Source: Arthrobacter hankyongi (GTDB lineage Bacteria > Actinomycetota > Actinomycetes > Actinomycetales > Micrococcaceae). Taken from it: a stretch of DNA of 64,000 nt. Numbering within the stretch: position 1 is the first letter of the stretch; each line of letters begins with the position of its first letter. Made by a program: the position numbers and the translations under genes. Below the pieces are notes generated by a model that saw only the letters and a list, made by a program, of their open reading frames with translations, was not told the DNA's origin and ran no database searches. The stretch spans positions 26,931 to 90,930 of the forward strand of contig NZ_JAKLTQ010000020.1 in NCBI RefSeq assembly GCF_022012395.1, written 5' to 3'. Below are positions 23,560 through 32,083 of the stretch, piece by piece.

Positions 23560-24519
23560 TTAGGTGCCGAGGTCAGCGGGGTTCATGTTTTTGAAGGCCT
23601 CCGCAACCGAGGGGTTCGCTGCGATCATTTCGTCGGCGAACTGTTCGCCGGTCACCCGGTACTGGGTCAGTTGGTCGGAGTCTGCCTTGAGCTGGTCGGC
23701 GACGCCGGTCCATCCCTCGGGGGTGTTCTCGGTGGACTGGAGGCGGGGCAGGCCGGCGAGGACCATGCGGCCGGCGCGGCCGCCGCTGACCTGGAACATG
23801 TCGCCGTGCACGGCGGTGTCTTGGTGTGAGAGGTAGGCGACGAAGTTTGCGACGTGCTCGGGTCCGAGGCCGTCGCGGAGGGTGCTGATGATGTTCGGAT
23901 CGCTGTAGGCGCTCTCGGTCATCGGGGTCCACGCGGTGGGCATGAGCGTGGAGACCTGCACGCCGACCCGATCGCCTTCCATGGCCAGGGTGTTGCCCAG
24001 CGCCCAGATCGCACCCTTGGCGGCGCCGTAGGCGGAGGCGCCGGGGTTGGCCAGGACGCCGCTGGAGGAGACCAGGATCAGGCGGCCCGAGCCGGACTGC
24101 ATCAGGTGCGGCCAGGCGGCGCGGGAGAGTTCCGCTGTGCCCTTGAAGGACACGTCGAAGACCTTCCAGAATTCCTCCGACGACTGCTCGCCGAACAGGC
24201 CGACGCGGATGATGCCGGCGTTGTTGACAACGATGTCGAGCCGGCCGAACGCGTCGAGGGCGGTCTGCACGATGGCGGGGGCCTCGTTGGCAACATCGTG
24301 CAGGTCGGCGACGGCGGTTCCGCCGGCGTCAGTGATCTCCTTGACGACCTGTTCGGCATGCTCACGGGAGACGTCGTTCACCACGACACGGGCCCCGCGG
24401 GATGCGAGGGTGGTTGCGTGGGCCTTACCCATTCCCTGGCCGGCACCGGTAACAATCGCGACGCGGCTTTCAAAGTTCAACAAATCAATCATCTCCTTGT
24501 CATAAGCCCGAGGGCTCAT
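23560..24519 (-). CDS. short-chain dehydrogenase/reductase (17-beta-HSD4-like)
   Basis: About 310-319 residues, longer than the classical 250 because of a C-terminal extension. NAD(P) motif TGAGQGMGKA, NNAG, and catalytic Ser...Tyr-x-x-x-Lys in SSSGVLANPGASAYGAAKGA are present. It oxidises or reduces a hydroxyl/keto group, perhaps of a CoA ester or ring intermediate. The start is uncertain: ATG 24519, ATG 24492 (AAGGAG touches it with no spacer), or TTG 24483, which has AAGGAG at a better 9-nt spacing. Last intact gene of the P450 operon. Confidence 0.88.
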   Translation of the reverse strand: MSPRAYDKEMIDLLNFESRVAIVTGAGQGMGKAHATTLASRGARVVVNDVSREHAEQVVKEITDAGGTAVADLHDVANEAPAIVQTALDAFGRLDIVVNNAGIIRVGLFGEQSSEEFWKVFDVSFKGTAELSRAAWPHLMQSGSGRLILVSSSGVLANPGASAYGAAKGAIWALGNTLAMEGDRVGVQVSTLMPTAWTPMTESAYSDPNIISTLRDGLGPEHVANFVAYLSHQDTAVHGDMFQVSGGRAGRMVLAGLPRLQSTENTPEGWTGVADQLKADSDQLTQYRVTGEQFADEMIAANPSVAEAFKNMNPADLGT

Positions 24520-24589
24520 GCTTAAGCATATTCCTGTGATTCCGATAAGACGAAACCGGGTTCCTCAGCTCACATAGGACGGCACGAAG

Positions 24590-25175
24590 TTGCCGGATGT
24601 TGGACAGCGTGGAGCTCCACGTCAGCGACGCGCCGGGTCTTGGCCACGATATAGGCAATCGTGTCGGCTGCGTCTTCGCGGTGAAGTTTTTCGATGCCGC
24701 CCAAAAGCTGTTTGCAGCGCTCTTGCATCGACTCCCGCTGGGTGGCTGAAGAGTTCTGTGTCCACGACGCCGGGTTCGATCATTGGGAACCGCACGTCCT
24801 TGCAGACGATTTCCTAGCGCCATGACTCGGTCGCCGCGGCGACGCCGAACGTCGTGGCGTTGTAGATCACGACGCGGGCGTTGGAAAACGAACTGAGGTT
24901 GACCACGCCAGCCACCTGGCGGGGGCTCGTTGCGGCGGCGTCTACCAGATGCGGCAGGGCGGCCTTGGTTACGTACATCAGCGTCTTGTGGCCCGGGCCG
25001 ACCATCTGGTCCCAGCGCCACGGATCTCCGAAGTGAGCGCGTCGTGTCGGTCCTCGCGGCGGGCGGCGAGGGTAACGGCTGCACCTTCCCAGCCAGTTTC
25101 CAGGCAGTGGCCAGACCGATCCCGCTTTGATGCACCCGTGATGAGGCAAACAGTCCCATGGAGGCGATCAGGCAT
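24590..25175 (-). pseudogene. decayed copy of the SDR at 39261-40025
   Basis: Pieces in different frames match the intact SDR in order: start MPDRLHGTVCLITGAS at 25175, then the LMYVTKAALPHLVDA block, then VVIYNATTFGVAAATESWR where the active SDR has IYNATKFG (the catalytic Lys is Thr here), then EKLHREDAADTIAYIVAKTRR. Frameshifts and small deletions break it at several points and the Rossmann loop is damaged. It preserves nearly the full length, so it is a decayed duplicate rather than a fragment. Confidence 0.75.
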
Positions 25176-25339
25176 GAACCGTCCCTTCTTGAGTCGGATC
25201 CCGTCGAGAACGGGTCGATTCCCACCAGCCGAAGACCCAACGTGGCACCCCTGCCATCCACGGCGGATCGCTGGACGGCGCTGGGCCGGGGCCGCACCCA
25301 TCGGTGCGGTCCCGGCCCGGCTTTGCGTGGCTCCGCCGG

Positions 25340-25738
25340 CTAGGAAGACGCCACGGTCTGGGAGTGGTAGGGCTCGCGCAGCGTGGATTCGGGGATCCAG
25401 GTGAAGCGGTCCATTTCGAAGATTTCGAAGTGGCTGCAGAATCCGATGTCGTCCGCGGCTGCTTCCGTCCATGCTTCCGACTCGGCGATCTTGGCCTTCG
25501 ACTCCTCGGAGTCGAACATCATCACGACGATCGCGTCCGGCTTCGCGGCTCCTCCGATTACCGGCCAGCCCTCCTGTGCGTCCTTGTTCATAAACGATTC
25601 GTACCAAACCAGGCCGGGGATGCGCATGCCGATTTTCGCGTGTACGTCGCTGTAATGGGTGCGGAACTCTTCCGCGCTGGTGCCAGCCCAGCGGTATACC
25701 TCGAAGGCGAGGACGGGTCCGTTGTTTGCCATGGTCAT
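25340..25738 (-). CDS. EthD-domain protein
   Basis: 132 residues of the EthD/dimeric alpha-beta barrel type: a short strand LAFEVYRW, a YSDVHAKIG segment, an IVVMMFDSEE strand and a late helix. EthD proteins are small partners of P450 and ether or ring-degrading systems, often essential but of unclear mechanism. Start at ATG 25738 or 25732, both behind GAAAGGAA. It lies 76 nt downstream of a P450 gene in the same direction, which fits that association. Confidence 0.8.
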   Translation of the reverse strand: MTMANNGPVLAFEVYRWAGTSAEEFRTHYSDVHAKIGMRIPGLVWYESFMNKDAQEGWPVIGGAAKPDAIVVMMFDSEESKAKIAESEAWTEAAADDIGFCSHFEIFEMDRFTWIPESTLREPYHSQTVASS

Positions 25739-25814
25739 GGTTCCTTTCGTTGGTTCCTCATGTTGCAGGGGTCGACTGTACTGTTGCGGTGTCCTGCTCG
25801 CTGGCCGGGCCGGC

Positions 25815-27110
25815 CTAGACTGGCATGATCCGGACCGGCAGGGACTTGGGCCCGGAGAGGAAGTTGGCGGCCACGAACTGCGGTTCCCCGAGGAGCTCGA
25901 CCTTGGCCAGGCGCGGCAGGAGCTCCTCGAGCAGGATCCGCATTTCGAGCTTGGCCACGTGCTGGCCGATGCATTGGTGGGGGCCGAAGCCGAAGGCGAG
26001 GTGCTTGTTCGGCTTGCGCGTGATGTCGAACTCGTTCGGGCGCTCGAAGACCTCCTCGTCGCGGTTAGCGGAGGGGTACAGCAGCATCACCCCGTCGCCG
26101 GCCGACAGCTTGCGTCCGCGGAACTCGGTATCTTCTGTCACGATTCGGAAGAAGTGCTTGACGGGCGAGACCCAGCGGAGGGCCTCGTCGACGACTCCGG
26201 GGATGAGGCTTGGATCGGCGCGCACCGCGTCGAGCTGCTCCGGATGCCGGGCAAACTGCTCGATGGCACCGGAAATCGTCGACGAGGTCGTGTCGTGTCC
26301 TGCCGTGGCGATGGCGACGTAGTACCCGTTGACGAAGGATTCCGGGAGGTGCTCACCGTCGACTTTCGCGTTCGCGATGATCGAGGCGAGATCGTCGGTG
26401 GGGTTCTTGCGGCGGTCGGCCGAGAGTTCGTTGAAGTAGCGGAAGAAGTCCTGCAGGGTTGCCTTCCACGCCTTCATGCTTGCGCCCTCGCCGTCCTCGA
26501 CGTCGTCGCGTTTGGAGTCCTCGTCGGTGGTGCCGAAGAGCGTCTGGGTGAGGTTGAGCATCATCGGCTCGTCTTCCGGTGGAACGCCGAAGAGCGTCAT
26601 GATGACGCGCAGCGGGTAGTACAGCGAGAAGTCCTTGACGATGTCGACCTCTCGCTCCCCGGCCAGGAGTTTGTCGACGGACGTGCGGGCGAGCTGGCGG
26701 ATCGCTTCCTCGCGCTTGCGGACGTTGGCCGGCATGAACCAACCGCTTGTTACGTTCTTGATCTTCGTGTGCTCCGGCGCGTCCATGTAGGCGAGCGTGT
26801 CCTGCGTGCGTGCGCCGTTGTTCGCGGTCTTGAGGTATTCGCGCCCGGCCTTGTCTACGAGGAACGGATCGGCGTTGCCGCTGGAGAAGATCTTAGGGTT
26901 GCGTTCGATTTCGAGGATGTCGGCGTGTTTCGTTGCAAGCCAGGTAGGGTCGTAGCCTTCGATCTCGGCGAGGCCGAAGGGGTTGTTGGCCCGCAGCCAC
27001 GCGAGTGCGGGGTACGTGCGCTTCTGTTCCTCGGAGTAGGAAGCGGGCAGCATCACCGCTTCCGCGATGTCCTTTGGGATTTTTGCAGTGTCGGTTGTGG
27101 TCTCGGTCAT
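25815..27110 (-). CDS. cytochrome P450, CYP108-like (copy 1)
   Basis: 431 residues, soluble class I bacterial P450. The heme loop FGFGPHQCIGQH carries the thiolate Cys at about residue 380; the I-helix oxygen-activation motif is AGHDTTS and the K-helix ExxR lies in VDEALRW. From memory the whole sequence follows P450terp (CYP108A1, alpha-terpineol hydroxylase) closely, for example EGYDPTWLATKHADI, ALYYPLRV-type text and SANRDEEVF. Family members oxidise monoterpenoids and p-cymene-like compounds at a methyl group. Start ATG 27110 has GGAAGG upstream; 24 upstream codons are excluded. Electrons probably come from the ferredoxin pair in the same operon. Confidence 0.92.
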   Translation of the reverse strand: MTETTTDTAKIPKDIAEAVMLPASYSEEQKRTYPALAWLRANNPFGLAEIEGYDPTWLATKHADILEIERNPKIFSSGNADPFLVDKAGREYLKTANNGARTQDTLAYMDAPEHTKIKNVTSGWFMPANVRKREEAIRQLARTSVDKLLAGEREVDIVKDFSLYYPLRVIMTLFGVPPEDEPMMLNLTQTLFGTTDEDSKRDDVEDGEGASMKAWKATLQDFFRYFNELSADRRKNPTDDLASIIANAKVDGEHLPESFVNGYYVAIATAGHDTTSSTISGAIEQFARHPEQLDAVRADPSLIPGVVDEALRWVSPVKHFFRIVTEDTEFRGRKLSAGDGVMLLYPSANRDEEVFERPNEFDITRKPNKHLAFGFGPHQCIGQHVAKLEMRILLEELLPRLAKVELLGEPQFVAANFLSGPKSLPVRIMPV

Positions 27111-27203
27111 GGTTTGGCCTTCCGGTAATCGGATTCGTAGGTGTACCGGGCCGCGCGGTGCGGGCGGGCTGTCTGCCCGCACCGCGCAGGAGAAGGTTTG
27201 CCG

Positions 27204-28835
27204 TTAGCCGTTCGCGGCGGCCGAGAGGAACGGGCAGCCCAGGGCCGAGGCCTCTTCGCGCGGCGAGGTGATGCCGCGCAGCAGGTCCGCGGCCTTCTCG
27301 CCGATCATGATCGACGGCGCGTTGGTGTTGCCGCTGGTGATCTGCGGCATGATCGACGCGTCGGCGATGCGCAGGCCGGCGATGCCGTGGACTCGTAGCT
27401 CTGCATCCACGACGCCCGTTTCCGGGGTGCCGATTCGACAGGTACCGGCGGCGTGATACATGTGCTGCGTATCGGCGCGTACCCATTGCTCCCGCAGGGC
27501 TCCGGTGACGGTGGCACCGGGGTTCACCTGCTCCTGCAGGATCGAACGGAGTGGTGCCTGCCGGGTGAGTTCGGTGACGAAGTCCAGTGCGCGGAGGACG
27601 GCGTGTACCTCGTGCTGCTGGCTCAGCAGATTGCTGACGATGCGAGGGGGAGCGGACGGGTCGGGCGAGTGGAGTTTGACGGTTCCGCGGGAGCTGGGAC
27701 CGTTGTAGGACAGGCCGATGGACATGCCGAGCGTGTTCGGGGAGCGGAATCCGTGGTCCCAGAACCATCCCGGGACGAAGATCATCTGGAAGTCCGGGCT
27801 CGCGAGGGAGGGGTCAGAGCGCCACATGATCGCGGCCTCGCCGGCGTTGGAGGTGAGCACGCCGGTTCCCGATGTGCGCCACTGTTCGGCCGCGGTGGGA
27901 TCGCCGGCTACGGCGAGGGTATTGTCGGCATCCGTCGCGTAGTGGGTGAGGGTGAAGGGGTGGTCCTGGAGGTTGCGGCCTACCTGGGGCGAGTCGAGCA
28001 CGACGTCCAGTCCGAGGGCACTCAGCTCGTCTGCGGGGCCGATGCCGGAGAGCATGAGGAGCTTCGGGGTGTTGTAGGCGCCTGCCGAGAGTACGATCTC
28101 GCGTCCGGCACGCGCTGTGACGAGCTCGCCCCCGTGCTCGAACTCGACGCCGACCGCGCGCCCGGACTCAATGACGATCCGCTGGACGTAGGCGTTCGTC
28201 ACGAGTTCGAAATTCTGCCGGGCAAGCGCGGGACGCAGGAACGCATCCGCTGACGAGCAGCGCCGTCCGTCGCGGCCGGTGACCTGCAGCAGACCTACAC
28301 CGGCCTGCCGGGCCCCGTTGATGTCGTCATTCCGCTCGATGCCGAGCTGGGTCGCGGCTTCGATGTAGTTCTGTTCGTAGCCCGAGAACCAGCGCTGGGT
28401 CGTGACGCCCATCGGCCCGTCCGTGCCGTGGAACTCGTCGGTAATGTCCGTGTTCGCCTCGGACCGCTTGAAGTAGGGCAGCACTTCGTCGTAGGACCAG
28501 CCGGTTGCCCCGTGCTCGCTCTCCCATGAGTCAAAGTCTTCGCGGGTGCCGCGCACATAGAACATGGCGTTGAGCGAGGAGCTGCCGCCGAGCACCTTGC
28601 CGCGCGGCATGAACAGCCGGCGACCGGCGAGGCCAGGCTCCGGGTCGGAGTTGTAGTTCCAATCCTTTTCGCCTTGGAAGAGCCCCGCGAACAGCAGCGG
28701 GGTGCGGATCAGGTCGTCGTCGTCGCTGCCGCCCGCCTCGAGGAGCAGGACGTTGTAGCCGTCCTCGCTCAGGCGGCCGGCGACTGCGCAGCCTGCCGAA
28801 CCGGCACCGACGATGATGTAGTCGTACTCTTTCAT
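27204..28835 (-). CDS. GMC-family FAD alcohol dehydrogenase/oxidase
   Basis: 543 residues. The N-terminal FAD motif is IIVGAGSAGCAVAGRL, the GMC signature is PRGKVLGGSSSLNAMFYVRG, and the C-terminal active-site pair is His in HMYHAAGTCRIG and Asn in NTNAPSIMIG. GMC enzymes oxidise primary alcohols to aldehydes. Its place between a P450 and an aldehyde dehydrogenase suggests it oxidises the alcohol made by the P450. Start ATG 28835 follows GAGGAAGA. Choline-dehydrogenase-like members match best in general layout, but choline is unlikely here. Confidence 0.92.
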   Translation of the reverse strand: MKEYDYIIVGAGSAGCAVAGRLSEDGYNVLLLEAGGSDDDDLIRTPLLFAGLFQGEKDWNYNSDPEPGLAGRRLFMPRGKVLGGSSSLNAMFYVRGTREDFDSWESEHGATGWSYDEVLPYFKRSEANTDITDEFHGTDGPMGVTTQRWFSGYEQNYIEAATQLGIERNDDINGARQAGVGLLQVTGRDGRRCSSADAFLRPALARQNFELVTNAYVQRIVIESGRAVGVEFEHGGELVTARAGREIVLSAGAYNTPKLLMLSGIGPADELSALGLDVVLDSPQVGRNLQDHPFTLTHYATDADNTLAVAGDPTAAEQWRTSGTGVLTSNAGEAAIMWRSDPSLASPDFQMIFVPGWFWDHGFRSPNTLGMSIGLSYNGPSSRGTVKLHSPDPSAPPRIVSNLLSQQHEVHAVLRALDFVTELTRQAPLRSILQEQVNPGATVTGALREQWVRADTQHMYHAAGTCRIGTPETGVVDAELRVHGIAGLRIADASIMPQITSGNTNAPSIMIGEKAADLLRGITSPREEASALGCPFLSAAANG

Positions 28836-28890
28836 GATTGTCTTCCTCAATTCCTGTGTCCTGGACGGCTGGCTCTCATTGCGGGCCGGA

Positions 28891-30351
28891 TCACGGGGCG
28901 TTGTAGATCGTCTTGAGGTTCTGGTAGGCCGCCAGCCCCTCGGGGCCCTGCTCCCGGCCGAGGCCGCTGGCCTTGACACCGCCGAACGGTGAGCCGATGT
29001 CGTGGCTGTAGAAGTTGATGCCGACCCCGCCGGTCTGGATCCGGCGGGCGACGTCGAGGGCGCGTTCGGTGTCCTGGCCCCAGACGGAACCGCCGAGGCC
29101 GAAGTCGCTGTCGTTGGCCATCGCGATGGCCTCGTCGATCGTGTCGTAGGGGATGACGGCCAGGACGGGTCCGAAGATCTCCTCGCGGGCGATCGTCGAG
29201 TCGTTGCTGACGTCGGCGAAGACCGTGGGTTCGATGAAGAAGCCGCGGTCCAGGTGCGCGGGGCGCTTGCCGCCGGTGGTGATGCGGCCGCCTTCGGCGA
29301 CACCGCGCTCGATGTAGCTTTCCACGCGTGCGCGCTGCCGCTCGGAGACGAGCGGTCCGACCTGTGTGGCCGGATCCAGTGCATCGCCGACTGTCAGCGA
29401 GCCGACGATGTCCGTGATCTGGTCGAGGAACTGCGAGTACCGGAAGCGCGGGGCGAAAATGCGGGTGCAGACATAGCAGGTTTGGCCGTTGTTCTGCAGG
29501 GACGCGTCGACGAACTCCGCAGCCAGGGAGGGGAGATCCGCGTCGTCGAGGAGGATCGCGGCGGACTTGCCGCCGAGCTCGAGCGTCACAGGACGCAGCA
29601 GGTGACCGCAGGTGGCGCCGATGCTGCGGCCAGCCTCGGTCGAGCCGGTGAAGCCGACCTTGTCGACGCCCGGGTGGCCGACGAGGTAGGCGCCGACTTC
29701 GCGCCCGGCAGGGACGATGTTGAGGACACCCGCCGGAACACCGGCCGCGTGGGCCGCCTCGATCATCGCGTATCCGTCGAGCACGGTTTCGGGCGAGGGC
29801 TTGATGACCATCGTGCAGCCTGCGGCCAGTGCCGGGGCGATCTTGACGAACGCGAGCGCCTGGGGAAAGTTCCATGGGACGATCGCGGCGACGACGCCGA
29901 CGGGTTCGTGGCGCACGCGCGTCGGGCGGCCGAAGACGCCGGCGCGCTGCTCTTCGATGCCCTGCTCGCGGATCAGTCCCGCATAGTAGCGCAGGGCGAT
30001 TGCCGGGAATCCTCCTTCGACCGCCTGCGCCATCGAGATCGGCATGCCGTTCTGGCTGCTGACCAGGCGCGCGATCTCGGCACCGCGCTTCTCGAGCTCG
30101 TCAGCGAAGCGCTCCATGACCTCGGCCCGGCGGCTGACGTCCCACGTTGCCCATCCCTGGGGATCGTCGAAGGCCGCGCGGGCTGCGGCGACGGCCCTGT
30201 CGATGTCCTTCTCGACGGCTTCGGGAACCTGCCCGAGGACCTGTTCAGTCGACGGGGAGACGGGCGTTATGACGCGGTCGGTCGAGGGCTCGACCCATTC
30301 GCCGCCGATGTACAAGTGGGTTTTGGTAATCGTTTCGTCGGTGACGATCAT
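28891..30351 (-). CDS. NAD(P)-dependent aldehyde dehydrogenase
   Basis: 486 residues. NAD-binding FTGSTEAGR, catalytic Glu in LELGGKSA and nucleophilic Cys in GQTCYVC are present, with PFGGVKASGLGREQG near the end. It oxidises an aldehyde to the carboxylic acid, most likely the product of the adjacent GMC enzyme. Start ATG 30351 is behind GAGGAG. A 55-nt gap separates it from the GMC gene. An ALDH C-terminal fragment at 47.3 kb shows that a second copy once existed in this island. Confidence 0.93.
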   Translation of the reverse strand: MIVTDETITKTHLYIGGEWVEPSTDRVITPVSPSTEQVLGQVPEAVEKDIDRAVAAARAAFDDPQGWATWDVSRRAEVMERFADELEKRGAEIARLVSSQNGMPISMAQAVEGGFPAIALRYYAGLIREQGIEEQRAGVFGRPTRVRHEPVGVVAAIVPWNFPQALAFVKIAPALAAGCTMVIKPSPETVLDGYAMIEAAHAAGVPAGVLNIVPAGREVGAYLVGHPGVDKVGFTGSTEAGRSIGATCGHLLRPVTLELGGKSAAILLDDADLPSLAAEFVDASLQNNGQTCYVCTRIFAPRFRYSQFLDQITDIVGSLTVGDALDPATQVGPLVSERQRARVESYIERGVAEGGRITTGGKRPAHLDRGFFIEPTVFADVSNDSTIAREEIFGPVLAVIPYDTIDEAIAMANDSDFGLGGSVWGQDTERALDVARRIQTGGVGINFYSHDIGSPFGGVKASGLGREQGPEGLAAYQNLKTIYNAP

Positions 30352-30482
30352 GGCATTTCTCCTCGTGGTGGTGTGGCGACCGGAAGCCCGGTCATGGTGC
30401 GCTGGCGAGCGTGTGTGAGGGTTTGGAAGCCGGCCCGACGCGGACCATCGGGGTCGGGCCGGAAGCCCCCGCAATCAAATGC

Positions 30483-30803
30483 TCAGCCTTGGGAAGCCGG
30501 GGTCCGGACGCAGAGTCCGTCATGCTCGGCGCGAAGTACCAACTGGCAGGACAGGCGTGATGTCGGCTTAGCCTCGTCGAGGAACTCGATGAGGTCCGCC
30601 TCTTCCGGGGCAGGTTCCTCGAAGGTCTGCTGCCAGGCTTCGTCGACGTAGACGTGGCACGTGGCGCAGGAGCAGCCGCCGCCGCACTCGGCCACGATGC
30701 CCTCGATGCCGCGCAGGGTGGCAACTTCCATCAGGCTCATGCCGGGCTCGACCTCGACGGGCTGTTCTGTTCCGTCGGCCGTGACGTAGGTGATCTTGAT
30801 CAT
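30483..30803 (-). CDS. 2Fe-2S ferredoxin, putidaredoxin/terpredoxin type
   Basis: 106 residues. Cluster cysteines are C40, C46, C49 and C86 in the C-x5-C-x2-C...C pattern, with an additional C44. The pattern AECGGGCSCATCHVYVDEAW resembles terpredoxin. It carries electrons from the reductase encoded immediately upstream to the P450s. It starts 17 nt after the reductase stop, with AAGGAA before the ATG. Confidence 0.94.
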   Translation of the reverse strand: MIKITYVTADGTEQPVEVEPGMSLMEVATLRGIEGIVAECGGGCSCATCHVYVDEAWQQTFEEPAPEEADLIEFLDEAKPTSRLSCQLVLRAEHDGLCVRTPASQG

Positions 30804-30820
30804 GGAAATTCCTTGCTGGA

Positions 30821-32083
30821 TCAGGCGGGCACGAGGTCCCGCAGGGGAACTGATGGGTCGGGTAGGCGGTCAAGGGAGGGGGAAGCGTTCGAAGCGATCC
30901 ACTTCTTTCCGGCCATGAAGTCTTTGGCCGCATTGACGGCCTCGACGGCGACGAGCCGGCCGGCGTCGTCGAGGTGGTACACCGCGAATGAGTCCGAGGA
31001 GGGTTCGCCGCGCACGACCGTGCGGGTCGACCCGGCGAGCAGGCCGGCGATCTTGAGATTCACGTCGTACTGGTCCGACCAGAACCAGGGAGTTTCCGCG
31101 GGCGGCGCCGGGCGGCCGGTGATGGCCGCTGCGGCCTGCTTGGCCTGCTCGGTGGTATTGGGGATGCTCTCGAGCCGGATCCGGCCCGGGTAGCCCGGGA
31201 CTTCGCGGCGGGTGACGTCGCCCACGGCGTAGACCCCGGGCAGATTCGTGCGGGCGGATGAGTCCACGAGGACACCGCCGTCGCACGCGGCCCCCAGCTG
31301 TTGCAGGAGCTCGTCGCGGGGTTCGGCTCCGACACCGATGACCACCGCGTCGCAGGGCAGCCGTGTGCCGTCTTCGAGCAGGACGGCCTCGACCCCGCCG
31401 TCCTGGCTGGCGACGACCTCGTTGAGGGCCGCGTTGACGAGGACATCGACGCCGTTCTTCCGGTGGATCGCCGTGAGGGCATCCGAGAGGACGGGGCTGG
31501 CAACGCGCTGCAGCAGCCGCTGCTCGCGCTCGATGACGGTGACCTGGCAGCCGCGGCTCCGGGCCGCGGCTGCGACCTCGAGTCCGACGAAGCCGCCGCC
31601 GATGATGACGATCTGTGCGCGCGATTCCAGCACGGAGCGGAACCCGATGGCGTCGCGGTAGGTCCGCATCGACCAGCAGCCGCGTTCGGGCAGCGGGTGT
31701 GGCAGGGTGCGCGCCCGGGCTCCCGTTGCCAGAACCAGTTCGTCAAAGCCGACGCCGGTTGCGTCGTCGAGCGTCGCCGTGCGTGCGTCCAGGTCGATTG
31801 ATTCGACGCGCCGGCCGAGCATCAGGTCGATGCCCTGGTCTGCGTAGTAGGACGGAGCGCGGAGCAAGTCGGCGCCCGTATCGCCGTGCAGGTACGCCTT
31901 GGAGATCGGCGGGCGGTGGTAGGGATGCTCCTCCTCGTCGCCGACGAGCGTGATCGGTCCGGCGTGCCCGTACTGGCGCAACGTCGCGGCCGTCGCGGCC
32001 CCGGCATGCCCGGCACCGACGATGAGGACGCGGGATAGATTTGCCCCGGAATGTGTGATCGTGTCAGGACGGATCATTGTCAT
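30821..32083 (-). CDS. FAD-dependent ferredoxin reductase
   Basis: 420 residues of the putidaredoxin-reductase type. FAD motif VLIVGAGHAGAATAATL, YHRPPISKAYL, NAD motif IVIIGGGFVGLEVAAAA and the late FAD-binding GVYAVGDVT, then a C-terminal interface domain. It transfers electrons from NADH to the ferredoxin. Its ATG overlaps the stop of P450 copy 2 by 4 nt (ATGA), so the P450 and reductase are translationally coupled. Confidence 0.94.
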   Translation of the reverse strand: MTMIRPDTITHSGANLSRVLIVGAGHAGAATAATLRQYGHAGPITLVGDEEEHPYHRPPISKAYLHGDTGADLLRAPSYYADQGIDLMLGRRVESIDLDARTATLDDATGVGFDELVLATGARARTLPHPLPERGCWSMRTYRDAIGFRSVLESRAQIVIIGGGFVGLEVAAAARSRGCQVTVIEREQRLLQRVASPVLSDALTAIHRKNGVDVLVNAALNEVVASQDGGVEAVLLEDGTRLPCDAVVIGVGAEPRDELLQQLGAACDGGVLVDSSARTNLPGVYAVGDVTRREVPGYPGRIRLESIPNTTEQAKQAAAAITGRPAPPAETPWFWSDQYDVNLKIAGLLAGSTRTVVRGEPSSDSFAVYHLDDAGRLVAVEAVNAAKDFMAGKKWIASNASPSLDRLPDPSVPLRDLVPA

